DNA of 64,000 nucleotides from JAUWMI01 sp964454265 (GCA_964454265.1 CAYVXD010000002.1:8659-72658), one strand, 5' to 3'. Positions 17,559-26,562 are shown, counted from the first letter of the stretch. Translations and numbers: made by a program. Notes: generated by a model not told the origin, from the letters alone.

Positions 17559-18719
17559 TTACATTGCGTATTGGTAAAGCGTAAAGCTCATGTCCTTCTG
17601 GGCGAAATAGAGACTTAACCCATTAAAGACTGATCGTGCGAGATCAACCTGAAACTTGCGATCCAGCAGATGCTTGACCTCGTTTTGGTTGTTAATGAAG
17701 CCACATTCAATGAGCAAAGCAGGCATGTAGTAGTTGACCAGTACGCGGAATCGTGCGCTCTTAATCCCTCGATTGTATTTGCGAAAGTAGGCAATGTCCT
17801 TCAATGCTGTGCTGACATTATTGCAGACCTCTATGCTTTTGTTTTTCTCAACTTCGAGCTTATCCTTCAACAGATTTTTAAAGAGCGTTGTGTTTTGTTT
17901 GGAGCCGTTGATGTTCAGCTGGCCCTCGTTTTCGAGTTCTTCCAGATATTTTACCGCAGCATTATCCGATCCTTTTTCGTTCCAGTAGAAGAGTTCAATT
18001 CCCTGGGCCCGTGTGGCTTCGTAGCCTCGCGTGGCATTACAGTGGATGCTGATAAAGACGTCGCCTCTATGGCGTTCTGCAAATGCGATGCGCTCCGTCA
18101 GTGTCATGTCCTTATCGCGTGTGCGCGTGAGAATGGCAGTCATGTTTGGCGACGAATCAATCACCTCTTTCAGAACCTTTGCAATCACAAGGTTCACGTC
18201 CTTTTCCCAGATATAGCGTCCGTTAACTTTCCGGCTTGAACGTGCGCCTTTGGAGTCTCCTCCATGACCGGGATCAATGATGACTACCTTTTTAGGGGTA
18301 AGCCGGGCGGATCCGTTCTGCCCGGCAATATCTACTGTGAGGGCCGGCGGAGTGTCTGTTGAGCGGACCACGTACTGAGCTGGAGAACACAGATAGAATA
18401 TCAGGCGAACAATGTGAGACTGCGGATAGCTAACCACTCTGACGCTTTTGACCCGTGCATCGTGCAGCTCAAAGGTCTGCTCCCGGCAGTAGTTATCCAT
18501 ATTGAGAAGATCAATGTAGAAATACCCACTGTCGCGCAGTGCATCTTTTATCTCGTACTGGCTGGGCTTGTTGAGGGAGATGCAAAAGCGGATGCGGTCG
18601 GGCAGGCTTTCATAGGTGATGTCATCCAGCTGGCTCCCAAGTGTTTGAGCCGTGAGGGAGAGCAAGAGAGCGGACAGGAATAGGATTCCAGATTGTCTGC
18701 GGGCTGTGGCTTTCATCAT
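17559..18719 (-). CDS. N-acetylmuramoyl-L-alanine amidase (AMIN + Amidase_3)
   Basis: A 386-residue periplasmic protein. The signal peptide is followed by an AMIN domain (about residues 30-130; DRIRFCISLNKPSQYE, RVVSYPQSHIVRLIFYL) and an Amidase_3 catalytic domain with zinc ligands in IIDPGHGGDSKGA and FISIHCNAT and the catalytic Glu in LLIECGFINNQNE. A conserved WEKDVNL segment is present. It cleaves the amide bond between MurNAc and the stem peptide during daughter-cell separation or wall turnover, like AmiC. It lies upstream of nusB on the same strand. The start is the first ATG of an ATGATG pair. Confidence 0.94.
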   Translation of the reverse strand: MMKATARRQSGILFLSALLLSLTAQTLGSQLDDITYESLPDRIRFCISLNKPSQYEIKDALRDSGYFYIDLLNMDNYCREQTFELHDARVKSVRVVSYPQSHIVRLIFYLCSPAQYVVRSTDTPPALTVDIAGQNGSARLTPKKVVIIDPGHGGDSKGARSSRKVNGRYIWEKDVNLVIAKVLKEVIDSSPNMTAILTRTRDKDMTLTERIAFAERHRGDVFISIHCNATRGYEATRAQGIELFYWNEKGSDNAAVKYLEELENEGQLNINGSKQNTTLFKNLLKDKLEVEKNKSIEVCNNVSTALKDIAYFRKYNRGIKSARFRVLVNYYMPALLIECGFINNQNEVKHLLDRKFQVDLARSVFNGLSLYFAQKDMSFTLYQYAM

Positions 18720-18799
18720 ACGTTAGCCAGTGCTGGAACGGGGGCGTCATTTCTTACAGGATATAGAACTCGAGTGACGTGCCATTGCCCCAGTTATTG

Positions 18800-19285
18800 C
18801 TACTTTGCCTCTTTTTCCAATGTTGCCAGGTGGTCTTTAACGGCCTTAATTTCCTCGCTTTGTACAGGGTCCAATAGTTTCAAGTATTCTTCCCACAATT
18901 GACCTGCTTTTTGCTTGTTGTTAAGTCGTTCATAACAGAGTGCCAGGTTGAAAATTGCCCCGGGCATCTCGGGTTTGACCTTAAGTGCTTTTCTAAACCA
19001 GTCTTTTGCTTGCTGGTAGTCTTCTTGAGCGGCGGCTACCGTGCCAAGGTTATAGAAGTCAATTTCGTCTACCGGAACAAATCCTATCTCGTGAAGCCAG
19101 TGAATCTTATCCATTGGGTCCAGAGACTGAAACAGGGTGAATCCGTATCGTTTATAGGCTTGGTCAAGGTCACGCTTCAGTGCTGTGCGATAGCGCTGAA
19201 GTTCGAACTTGTATAAATCCTGCCTCTCAGTTGCCTGAGCATTGCGACCTGGCTTCGGCCGGTCCTTGCTGCTTGTTTTACCCAT
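18800..19285 (-). CDS. TPR protein
   Basis: A 161-residue, probably cytoplasmic protein with a Lys-rich, disordered first 25 residues. A helical segment (RYRTALKRDLDQAYKRYGF) follows, then two or three TPR units (FYNLGTVAAAQEDYQQAKDWFRKALKVKPEMPGA and FNLALCYERLNNKQKAGQLWEEYLKL; each is quoted only as seen in the helices). AAAGGAG lies just before the ATG. It is 80 bp upstream of the amidase gene in the same direction. The partner is unknown. Confidence 0.75.
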   Translation of the reverse strand: MGKTSSKDRPKPGRNAQATERQDLYKFELQRYRTALKRDLDQAYKRYGFTLFQSLDPMDKIHWLHEIGFVPVDEIDFYNLGTVAAAQEDYQQAKDWFRKALKVKPEMPGAIFNLALCYERLNNKQKAGQLWEEYLKLLDPVQSEEIKAVKDHLATLEKEAK

Positions 19286-19519
19286 CCAAAGTCTCCTTTA
19301 TTAGTGTCTAAAAGAAATTCGAGATACTGATACAGCGTTTCACAAAATCTGTCCATCTTTTTTTCGTAGCGGCGGGCTCCGGCTCAAGGGAAGGCGTAAT
19401 TCGAAAAGAGAATCTCCGGGGCGGTGCGGCAAAAGAGTGCTAAGGCAAAGTCAACGACCGCCCGAGGGCGTCAGAAGCCCCGGGGGTGCACAAAGCAATA
19501 GTTAAGTGCAGAGTGAGCT

Positions 19520-19888
19520 TCACCCGAGAATCTTTTTAAGAATGGCCTCAACGCGGGGTGGCTCGAATGGCTTCATTATGTAATCCACTGCTCCGGCCTC
19601 CATGGCCTGCTCGACGGAATCCGCGTGAGAGGCTGCTGAAAGCATGACAATAGGAATGTGGCTGGTGTTCTCGTCTGCTTTCAGCTGTTTGCAGACTTCA
19701 AATCCATTGATAACAGGCATCATAATGTCAAGCAAGATTAAGTCGGGCTTTTCGGCTTTTACTTTGTCCAAGGTATCAAGGCCGTCGTAGGAGGTCACTA
19801 CATCATAGCCCTTTGATTCAAGATAGAGTTTGATGACGGTCTTGATATCTTCCTCGTCATCCGCAAGAAGAATCTTTTTCTTTCCCAT
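19520..19888 (-). CDS. Single-domain response regulator
   Basis: A 122-residue receiver domain with no output domain. The acidic pocket is DDEED near residue 10, the phosphoacceptor is D54 in LILLDIMMP, the switch Ser is in MLSAAS, and the conserved Lys is in MKPFEP. A longer open frame begins at 19957, but the ATG at 19888 has GAAAGGAG upstream and gives a canonical start (MGKKKILLADDEED). It follows the histidine kinase gene by about 96 bp in the same direction and is the obvious partner. It probably signals by protein-protein contact. Confidence 0.93.
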   Translation of the reverse strand: MGKKKILLADDEEDIKTVIKLYLESKGYDVVTSYDGLDTLDKVKAEKPDLILLDIMMPVINGFEVCKQLKADENTSHIPIVMLSAASHADSVEQAMEAGAVDYIMKPFEPPRVEAILKKILG

Positions 19889-19984
19889 AGCTTGACTCCT
19901 TTCGTGGCCGGATGGGCAGCTCTGGCTGTCCCATAGGCTCAGAAGATCATTGGCCACACTTGGGCCCTCTAAGATTAGTCCCTG

Positions 19985-21592
19985 TTAATCTGTCAGGGGT
20001 AGTGTAATGAGGAATTCTGTTCCTTTCTTAGACGAGTCGACGAGCTCAATGTTTCCGTTGTGCATATTGATAACGGCTTTTGCAATGTACAACCCAAGAC
20101 CAGCTCCCCCCCATTGTCGGCTAATTGAGTTGTCAACCTGGTAGAACTTCTTGAAGATTTTCTCTTTATGACTCTTATCGACCCCGATGCCGGTATCTTG
20201 AACGCTAATTCTAACCTTGTTCTCGGTAATAGAAGTTTTAACTCTAATTCGGCCTTTGGAAGGTGTGAATTTCACGGCATTGTCCAGCAGGTTGTGTATC
20301 ACCTGTCCGATGCGTTTATCGTCAAGGGCCATAGGCGGGATAGAATTGGGGTGCCGCACGGCCAGGTGGATCTTCTTTTTCCGAGCGACCGCACGAAAGG
20401 GCTCAACGGCGGAATTAATCATCTCTTGAAGATCAGTGGGAACTCGTTGAATCGCGAAGGTCTGGTTTTCAATATGTGTAACGTCAAGCAGATTGTTGAC
20501 GAGGGTGGTAAGACGATTTGCGTTATTGTGAATAATGTAAAGCAGCTCGCTCTGTGTGGGGGAGAGATGCAAGGGAGGGTTTTCCTTGAGGAGATGAAGC
20601 GCACCTGTGATTGGAGTCAGGGGGGTACGCAGTTCATGCGAGACCATTGACATAAAATTAGATTTCAGCTGGTCAATCTGCTTAAGCTCAGCAATCTCGC
20701 GACGCAACGAAAGATCCGTAAGAATCATCATGGTTTCTCTCGGCTTTAGCGGTGCACTGGCGAGCGGAACTATTGTCACCCGCATAGGGGTCGATGATCC
20801 GGCGGAGCGGGTGAGAAGATCCAGTTCAATTTCCTGGTGGCTCTTGGTCCTTAGGCTTTTAGACATCATTGAATTGAGCACAGTCGCAGTCTTTTTGTCT
20901 ATGAAACTGGAGAGAGATTTTTGCTTGGCCCGGACCGGTGTGCACCCCAAGAGAGAAGCCGCCCGCTGATTGCAATGTGTAATGACATGGTCACCGTTGA
21001 TTGTTATGATGCCAACGTCGAGGCTTTCTATCATGTCGGCCAAACGCTTTTTGGCATTTTGTGAGAGGACAAACAGCCGAGTATTCTCCAGCAAGAGAGC
21101 GAGCAGACCGGCAATCGCCTGAAGCAGATCAAGGTCGTGAGGGGTGAAGGCCTCGCGCGTGACCTTATTAGCCACATTGATGACGCCAGGCGCGTGTCCC
21201 TTGCCGTGGAGAGGGAGGAGGGGGATGCTTATAAAGGAGTGGGTAGTATAGCGTCGCGAGGGTTGCTCGGTCAGCTCCAGCAGCTCGCGACGATTCTTAA
21301 CGAGAACGGCTTTTCGGCGCGACAGCACCCTGCCCGCTATTCCATGGCCTGGCCGTATCCTAATTTTGGGCCACAGCCGCCGTGGGACGCCAGCAGCTGT
21401 CTTCACCTTAAGATACCCAGTTTTTGAATCCATAATGAGAATTGAACAGCGTTTGACGTGGAGAAGGGATTGGATTAAACGAACAGTTTGTGAAAAAATC
21501 GCGTCAAGGTTTTTGCCGCTTGAAATCATCTCGCTGATACATGCCAGGAGACCCAGGTATTGAGAATCAGCGGATGCGCGCCTGCCGGACAT
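19985..21592 (-). CDS. Soluble hybrid-input histidine kinase (GAF-PAS-HisKA-HATPase)
   Basis: A 535-residue kinase with no membrane helix. A GAF domain spans about residues 25-175 (RCSILIMDSKTGYLKVKTAAGVP, quoted from its core; IRPGHGIAGRV). A PAS domain spans about 190-300 (ESLDVGIITINGDHVITHCN). The HisKA motif MSMVSHELRTPLTPI has its phospho-His at residue 319. The HATPase domain has N-box NLLDNAVKF, G1 VQDTGIGVD and G2 GGAGLGLYIAK. It should sense a cytoplasmic signal and phosphorylate the downstream receiver protein. Confidence 0.93.
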   Translation of the reverse strand: MSGRRASADSQYLGLLACISEMISSGKNLDAIFSQTVRLIQSLLHVKRCSILIMDSKTGYLKVKTAAGVPRRLWPKIRIRPGHGIAGRVLSRRKAVLVKNRRELLELTEQPSRRYTTHSFISIPLLPLHGKGHAPGVINVANKVTREAFTPHDLDLLQAIAGLLALLLENTRLFVLSQNAKKRLADMIESLDVGIITINGDHVITHCNQRAASLLGCTPVRAKQKSLSSFIDKKTATVLNSMMSKSLRTKSHQEIELDLLTRSAGSSTPMRVTIVPLASAPLKPRETMMILTDLSLRREIAELKQIDQLKSNFMSMVSHELRTPLTPITGALHLLKENPPLHLSPTQSELLYIIHNNANRLTTLVNNLLDVTHIENQTFAIQRVPTDLQEMINSAVEPFRAVARKKKIHLAVRHPNSIPPMALDDKRIGQVIHNLLDNAVKFTPSKGRIRVKTSITENKVRISVQDTGIGVDKSHKEKIFKKFYQVDNSISRQWGGAGLGLYIAKAVINMHNGNIELVDSSKKGTEFLITLPLTD

Positions 21593-21935
21593 AAAAATAT
21601 GCCTTCAGTCGTTTTTCGTTTCAATTCAGGGACAACAGTAGCAGACGGCACGGCTGTTTGCAAGCACTTTGTCTCATGGGCCATATTTTCGGATTGATGG
21701 TTCACAGGGTATGGGTATGAACCAGGTATGGGCGCGCTAGATTGAGGAAATTCTGGTTGACGTGGCCTACAAGGAGGCGGTAGATATCTGATTGATATCT
21801 TGGCGGGTCGCTCGACGGCTCGTTTTGAGATGAAGATTGGAAGTGCGAGTGCAAACACTATAGCTCGGGTTGCGGGAGTCTGTGCTTGAATGTGCTGGCT
21901 CCGATAATGATCAAGGCAGAGGTGCACGAAAAGCC
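21593..21935. other. Divergent intergenic region
   Basis: The region separates the kinase gene from the pentapeptide-repeat gene and should carry promoters for both. The only structure I see is a GATATC-TGATT-GATATC pair near 21785-21803. The start of the plus-strand gene is uncertain: an in-frame TTG lies at 21870. Confidence 0.4.
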
Positions 21936-23036
21936 GTGGCGAAGACAGAATGTTTAGAGTGTTTGCGTCGGGCGGTGGCGGACAAGGGCGGGGCAGCTGC
22001 GTGGAGCCTGTTCAAAACCAAACAGGCAAAGGTAGACTTAACAAAGGCTGATCTTTCGAATCTTGATTTGCGCACGTTCAACCTGGCACAGGTGGATCTG
22101 GCAGGGGCGAATCTCTTCAATGCGGATCTATCAGGGACCGATCTCTCTGAGGCGTCGCTAATGTACGCGGATTTGCGGCGGGCCAATCTGGCACATGCAT
22201 TTTTAACGAAGGCGAATCTGGCGGTGGCGAATCTGCAGGGTGCAAATATGGTGGATGCCAATCTGGATTTTGCCAACTTGCGATCTGCGAAATTAGATGG
22301 GGCGTATTTGATGGGGGCTACTCTTGTTAAGGCGAACCTGGAAGGCGCTAATTTACGTGGGGCAAACCTGAAGTTTTCTAATCTCACTGGCGCGACGGTG
22401 ACTGGTGCAGATGTTGAGGATGCTAATCTTTGTCACATACAGCTCAGTGACGAGATGATGCGGCAGTTTCGAAATTTTGACAAAGCCCTGGTGCCACTCA
22501 AAGGCCTCATGAAAAGGCCACTTAATCAGCGCAAGCTCTTGGCCGAGGAAAACTATGATGATCTGTTCACCGATGAGGATTGTTTTAAGATCCTTGGAGT
22601 TACACGAACCGCGACAATTGAGGAAATTGACAAGGCCTATCGGGGCAAAGCGAAGGAATATCATCCGGATCTCGTGGGTCATCTCGGAGCGAAATTGAAG
22701 GTAGTGGCAGCACGCGAGTTTGAACGGATCCAGATGGCTTACCACACGCTCTCGCGAAGGAGGACAAAGCCAATGATGGAGCTCGAGGCAGAGAACGGCC
22801 TGGGACTTCCTGAAAAGCGTGTAAAGGACTATGCTATTGACGATTGGCTGACTGTTATTCAAATAGCTCCGAACAATGACCGTGCGCACTATAACCTGGG
22901 GATTAAGTATTTTGAAAGTGGCCTGGTTGAAATGGCAGTTCAGGCCTATCGGAAGGCGATTGATCTCAATCCGCATAATTACCAAGCTCTCCATAACCTG
23001 AAAATTGCCCTCCTCGTACAAACCTTATCACCATAA
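21936..23036 (+). CDS. Pentapeptide-repeat / J-domain / TPR fusion protein
   Basis: A protein of about 366 residues with an unusual order of modules. After a short Cys-containing head (CLECLRRAVADKGG) come about 25 pentapeptide repeats of the A(D/N)Lxx type (residues ~30-165), forming a quadrilateral beta helix. Next is a J-domain (~200-270) with CFKILGVTRTATIEEIDKAYR and an intact HPD at residues 243-245, the Hsp70-activating triad. Last are TPR units (NDRAHYNLGIKYFESG, VQAYRKAIDLNPHN). It probably recruits DnaK to a client bound by the beta helix or TPRs. The GTG at 21936 has AGAGGTG upstream; a TTG at 21870 is the alternative. It is monocistronic. Confidence 0.85.
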   Translation: MAKTECLECLRRAVADKGGAAAWSLFKTKQAKVDLTKADLSNLDLRTFNLAQVDLAGANLFNADLSGTDLSEASLMYADLRRANLAHAFLTKANLAVANLQGANMVDANLDFANLRSAKLDGAYLMGATLVKANLEGANLRGANLKFSNLTGATVTGADVEDANLCHIQLSDEMMRQFRNFDKALVPLKGLMKRPLNQRKLLAEENYDDLFTDEDCFKILGVTRTATIEEIDKAYRGKAKEYHPDLVGHLGAKLKVVAAREFERIQMAYHTLSRRRTKPMMELEAENGLGLPEKRVKDYAIDDWLTVIQIAPNNDRAHYNLGIKYFESGLVEMAVQAYRKAIDLNPHNYQALHNLKIALLVQTLSP

Positions 23037-23155
23037 TTTAGCATTTTTGCTATGGCGCTGTCGTGGGCTTTTGATCTCTACAGTCTTCCAGCGCATGGTG
23101 AAGAACTGCTTATACCCTTTTGCGAGAGAAATGACTGAAAATCAGAGAAGAAAAA

Positions 23156-23189
23156 GGGCGAACATCCGCCACGGCGGATTCGCCCCTAC
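23156..23189. repeat. Interspersed palindrome (GGGCGAA..CCGCC / GGCGG..TTCGCCC)
   Basis: The stem GGGCGAAcATCCGCC pairs with GGCGGATTCGCCC and is followed by CCTAC. It is the first of two palindromes behind the pentapeptide gene and belongs to the family that also appears at 31458, 36975 and 44616. Confidence 0.75.
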
Positions 23190-23248
23190 ACAGCTATCTT
23201 ACACGCCATTAAGCGTATTCATGCGGTAGTGGTGAAATGGTGCATGCC

Positions 23249-23277
23249 GTAGGGGCAGACCCGCGTGTCTGCCCTAT
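23249..23277. repeat. Interspersed palindrome (GTAGGGGCAGACCCG / CGTGTCTGCCCTAT)
   Basis: GTAGGGGCAGAC-CCGCGT-GTCTGCCCTAT is an imperfect ~11-bp stem. It lies between the convergent pentapeptide and parvulin genes and could serve both as a bidirectional mRNA end. Confidence 0.7.
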
Positions 23278-23300
23278 GGATGGGGTGAGAGCGACAGATG

Positions 23301-24515
23301 TTAGGGGCGGGACTGTGGTGGGGCTAGGAGAATCTGTTTCTTTTGCCCTTCGACAATAACGGTGACCCTTTTTCTGCCCTTGATTGCCTGGAGGAGATCA
23401 TTGCGCACGGTGGCGAACACGTAGTCTTCCACAGCGGGGCGAGCATCCTCGAATGTTAAACCAGTCGCAGGCCGGGCATCAGTGAGCTTCAGGATATGAT
23501 AGCCGAACTGGGATTCAACGACCTTACTTATTTTGCCCACCTTGAGTTCAAAAATGAGGGTATCAAGTGGTTTGGGAAGCGAGTTCACGGTCGTAAACCA
23601 GCCAATATCACCACCCCTATCTCTGGAAGGCGCATCGGAAGCCTTGGCAAGAGTGGCGAAGTCTTCCCCGGCCAGGGCACGCTGGCGCAGCGCTTTGATT
23701 TCATTGTAGAGGGTGTTTTTTTTCTTTTTCGTTTCATTACCCGAGAGTGCACGGAAAATGTGGCTGACGCGAACTTGCGGTGGGTTGATGAATTTCTTTG
23801 GCAAGGCGTTGTAAATCCCGCGCAGTTTATCTTCGGGATAGGCCTGTGCCAGACGCGTCCGGATAAGCTTTTCCCCCAGGATCGCGTCGCGCATCTCGTT
23901 AAGGAATTCCGTTTTGGTCACACCCAGGCTCTTCAGTGCCTTGTCAACGTCTACCCGCGTCCCCGACGTTGATTGCAAAGCATCTATTTTCTGCTGGAGC
24001 TCAGCCGGCGTTACGGCAAACTCCTGTGCCTCCGCCTCATCAGCGAGAAGCGCAATGTCAACCCAGTCATCCAGAACCTTTGACTGATAGAATTCCTCGA
24101 GTGCCACCAGGTTTCGTCTGGAAAGGGTCTTGGCATGCTCCTGGGTAAGCTTTGCCACCCGTCGGGTCAGTTGCTCCTTCGTTAGACTCCGATTGCCGAC
24201 AGTCCATTCCTTTGCATTATATACGAGCAGGCGCGAGCGCGGTCTCTTCGGCACTGATATGGGCTGGCGGATAGTGCCTGGAGTTCCTCTTTTCTTTGTG
24301 CTGAGAATCCTTTCGTCGGCGTGCGATAGCGGCGTCGCCACCAGCAGCGCTGCGATCAGGAGACAAACAATAGCGAATATGGAGCACATGGATTGTGCTC
24401 GAGTCGTTGCGTGCTGACTGCTAATGCAGCGGTGGGCGTATCGTTGTCGAGTACGTCCCCTGACAACTACCAGATCAACTCCGCGCCGTGACATGTTTTC
24501 ACGCATTAGATTCAT
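23301..24515 (-). CDS. Exported parvulin-type peptidyl-prolyl isomerase (PpiC/SurA-like)
   Basis: A 404-residue protein with a membrane or signal segment at about residues 43-66 (IFAIVCLLIAALLVATPLSHA), a SurA-like helical N-domain and one parvulin domain (VRVSHIFRAL, FATLAKASDAPSRDRGGDIGWF, VESQFGYHILKL). It should assist folding of periplasmic or outer-membrane proteins. The ATG at 24515 follows GAGGGGGAATG, which also contains the atpC stop, so translation is coupled to atpC. An internal ATG at 24389 would place the signal peptide at the N-terminus and is an alternative start. Confidence 0.88.
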   Translation of the reverse strand: MNLMRENMSRRGVDLVVVRGRTRQRYAHRCISSQHATTRAQSMCSIFAIVCLLIAALLVATPLSHADERILSTKKRGTPGTIRQPISVPKRPRSRLLVYNAKEWTVGNRSLTKEQLTRRVAKLTQEHAKTLSRRNLVALEEFYQSKVLDDWVDIALLADEAEAQEFAVTPAELQQKIDALQSTSGTRVDVDKALKSLGVTKTEFLNEMRDAILGEKLIRTRLAQAYPEDKLRGIYNALPKKFINPPQVRVSHIFRALSGNETKKKKNTLYNEIKALRQRALAGEDFATLAKASDAPSRDRGGDIGWFTTVNSLPKPLDTLIFELKVGKISKVVESQFGYHILKLTDARPATGLTFEDARPAVEDYVFATVRNDLLQAIKGRKRVTVIVEGQKKQILLAPPQSRP

Positions 24516-24518
24516 ATT

Positions 24519-24806
24519 TCATTCCCCCTCTGTGTTTTCCGACGCTTGCCGATCTGTTGTGAGTTGCTCCGTGAGTATTGTTGCCAGGTTACTTGAGACT
24601 TCCAGAATTCCTGAAGCAATGGTAAAGTGTTGTTCCTGCTCGTTATGTTTGACCGTGATGCAGCCCTTTTTGAGAGTTGTGATCAGGGGCGCATGGTGTG
24701 CCAGTACTCCTAGATATCCGAGCTCGCCAGGCGCAATGAGAGACGTAACTGACCCGCTGAAGACGACCCGTTCCGGGGTGATAATGCGCAACTCGAATTC
24801 CGTCAT
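24519..24806 (-). CDS. atpC: ATP synthase epsilon subunit, short form
   Basis: A 95-residue protein with the F1 epsilon beta-sandwich: FELRIITPERVVFSG, LIAPGELGYLGVLAHHAPLIT, then strands to ATILTEQL. The C-terminal two-helix inhibitory domain of the usual 130-140-residue subunit is absent, so epsilon-type autoinhibition is not expected; short epsilons are known in some other phyla. It is separated from atpD by ~4.2 kb of accessory DNA but keeps the same direction. It must have its own promoter or depend on read-through. Its end is coupled to the parvulin gene. Confidence 0.93.
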   Translation of the reverse strand: MTEFELRIITPERVVFSGSVTSLIAPGELGYLGVLAHHAPLITTLKKGCITVKHNEQEQHFTIASGILEVSSNLATILTEQLTTDRQASENTEGE

Positions 24807-24886
24807 GGCAGTGTGATCCTTTATTCGCGAATTCTTATTCTGTCTTCTTCAACGATCCAGAAATCTTATACTTCATTGTAGAGGCC

Positions 24887-25118
24887 TTACCAAGCGGGGA
24901 TAGACACTACTCGCTCTCGTGCAAGTTCTGCTGCATAGCTTATAGCAGATCGAATCGCTTTACGCCCCACGGATGGATAACTTTTCGTAATTTCCTCAGG
25001 GGTAAGGCCTACAGCCAGGTTGTCCAGGATAACTGAGACCATGACCCTTGTGCCCTTAATGCATGCTTGTCCGTGACAAATAGAAGGATCTACAGTGATA
25101 TAAGTTTTTCCAGTCCAT
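24887..25118 (-). pseudogene. DUF433 protein, frameshifted
   Basis: In one frame the sequence encodes YITVDPSICHGQACIKGT, then RVMVSVILDNLAVGLTPEEI and AAELARERVV, an almost complete DUF433 protein (antitoxin-like, usually paired with a DUF5615 PIN-like toxin). No start codon exists in that frame. The expected MDWKN start, with its ATG at 25118, is one frame away, as if a single extra T had entered near 25102. No DUF5615 partner follows. The gene is probably inactivated, though a sequencing error would give the same picture. Confidence 0.75.
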
Positions 25119-25302
25119 ACTTATCTTCCTTCCATGGTCCTGTTCGGCGTGTTTCCCTTTTGCGATTCATCGCCCACTTCACGGACATCCGACTTGGCGT
25201 CAACGCGACGGAATTGTGACAGACGGATTTCTCCTAGCGGACTCGTCTCGAGACTCTCTCGGCGGTGGGAGAAGACGCACTTGGGTCGCCCCCATCGTGA
25301 AT

Positions 25303-26373
25303 TCAGATAACATCAATAACAAGCTCTTTCGTCACGCTGATCAGCAACAGAGCGAGAGTTATGAAATAATATCCCGTGGAGCTGATTGGAACCAGGTTTA
25401 GCATTCGCCTGCCAGGTCCGCACGTTGAGGTTTGGTTCGTAAGCCGCTCATCGAGAAAAATGGCAGAGTAAATAAAGATGATGGGCAGTGACAACCAGGG
25501 AAGCTCGCAAAGGAATGCAAAACCGATTAAGAGTGGAGCCTCCGCCACAGAAAAGTCCTGTGGTTTCCGCTGATGCAGAAACAGCGATAGCCCAATGAGG
25601 GCTACACCGGGTGGTATCGCCACCCAATCGCATTCGACTTCGAAACGTATCACAAACGCTCCCAGCACAATAATCCCAGCAAGCAGTGCTCCGCGCACAG
25701 CGGCAATCGAGAGGCACGCCGGAAGAACCGACCGGTGGCATCTCAAACTCCGTCTCAATTGCCAGGCGATCCCGTTAAGTAGAACAACCCCGAAAAGAGC
25801 GTAAGAAACGGCCGGGTTTAGGTAAGAGTGCAGAATGAACCCATTGGCGCTCACGTCACGGCATAGCATGAACAACAGAGGATACGACAGAAAACGAACG
25901 GTCCGGGGAAGTTCGGTTCGGAGAATGTTGGGGTTGCGCCACGAGAATCCATCTTTTACCGGAAGTGGGGAACGGAAGGGGAAAAGCAGCGGAACTCGGT
26001 TCGCATACTCCTCATATGTTCTCCCAAACAGACTCCTCAGCGCAGTTTCTTCGCGGCGCATAGTAGGTAGGTACACAGCACACCACCAGACCGGGAACAC
26101 GATCATCAGCAGCATAGAGCCGGACATCGCAACTATTGCTAAGTCAACGAAAATATTGCCGAGGTAGAAGGGGTGACGAACAAACCGATATGGGCCAGAG
26201 GTTGTGACGTCTCTATTCTGATGCAGGCACCCCTTCGCCCACAGGCGAAGGGTGATTCCCACAAGCAGGAGTAAGGAGCCCACAGCAATACCAAAAGGCG
26301 TTACCTGACCGGCAAGCAGGCCAAGTATTACTAGGTAGGTGCGAAATCCACCTCGATTACATGGCAAACGCAT
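25303..26373 (-). CDS. Integral membrane methyltransferase, ICMT/PEMT-like
   Basis: A 356-residue polytopic protein. The first ~150 residues carry the isoprenylcysteine-carboxylmethyltransferase/phospholipid-methyltransferase signature: GITLRLWAKGCLHQ, TSGPYRFVRHPFYLGN and the closing RREETALRSLFGRTYEEYANRV. In this family these bind S-adenosylmethionine near the membrane surface. A second, multi-helix half of about 190 residues has no recognisable motif. The substrate is unknown. It lies in the block that splits atpD from atpC and is preceded by the ~70-bp repeat also found before mntA. Confidence 0.82.
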   Translation of the reverse strand: MRLPCNRGGFRTYLVILGLLAGQVTPFGIAVGSLLLLVGITLRLWAKGCLHQNRDVTTSGPYRFVRHPFYLGNIFVDLAIVAMSGSMLLMIVFPVWWCAVYLPTMRREETALRSLFGRTYEEYANRVPLLFPFRSPLPVKDGFSWRNPNILRTELPRTVRFLSYPLLFMLCRDVSANGFILHSYLNPAVSYALFGVVLLNGIAWQLRRSLRCHRSVLPACLSIAAVRGALLAGIIVLGAFVIRFEVECDWVAIPPGVALIGLSLFLHQRKPQDFSVAEAPLLIGFAFLCELPWLSLPIIFIYSAIFLDERLTNQTSTCGPGRRMLNLVPISSTGYYFITLALLLISVTKELVIDVI

Positions 26374-26401
26374 GGCGCAGTCTCCTCACTTGCTTCTCCC
26401 G

Positions 26402-26474
26402 CCGAACTATGGTTTATATGCTTTTCGTATAAGAACCTTTATGCAGCCAATGAGCGCTATAATACGATTGTCCT
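26402..26474 (-). repeat. 70-bp leader repeat, copy A
   Basis: On the minus strand it reads ATTATAG, 21 bp, TTCTTATACGAAA, CATATAAACCATAGTT. It ends 28 bp before the start codon of the methyltransferase. It aligns along its length with copies C and E, with the same spacing. The CATATAA word could be a -10 box, making this a promoter-bearing repeat. Confidence 0.75.
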
Positions 26475-26526
26475 TCTCCGCCCATAAGTGATGTGATTGC
26501 AATGAAGTAGTGGCGACTTTCCATCC

Positions 26527-26562
26527 TTCTTGGGCGCTTATATGGTTTCCGTATAGCATCCA
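26527..26562 (-). repeat. 70-bp leader repeat, partial copy B
   Basis: Only the core is kept: CTATACGGAAACCATATAA on the minus strand. It lies about 65 bp beyond the 3' end of the nucleotidyltransferase gene. Confidence 0.6.

Noticed and set aside
23005..23229. 74-codon plus-strand frame after the pentapeptide gene
   Set aside because: It runs through a palindromic repeat and shows no start signal or domain.
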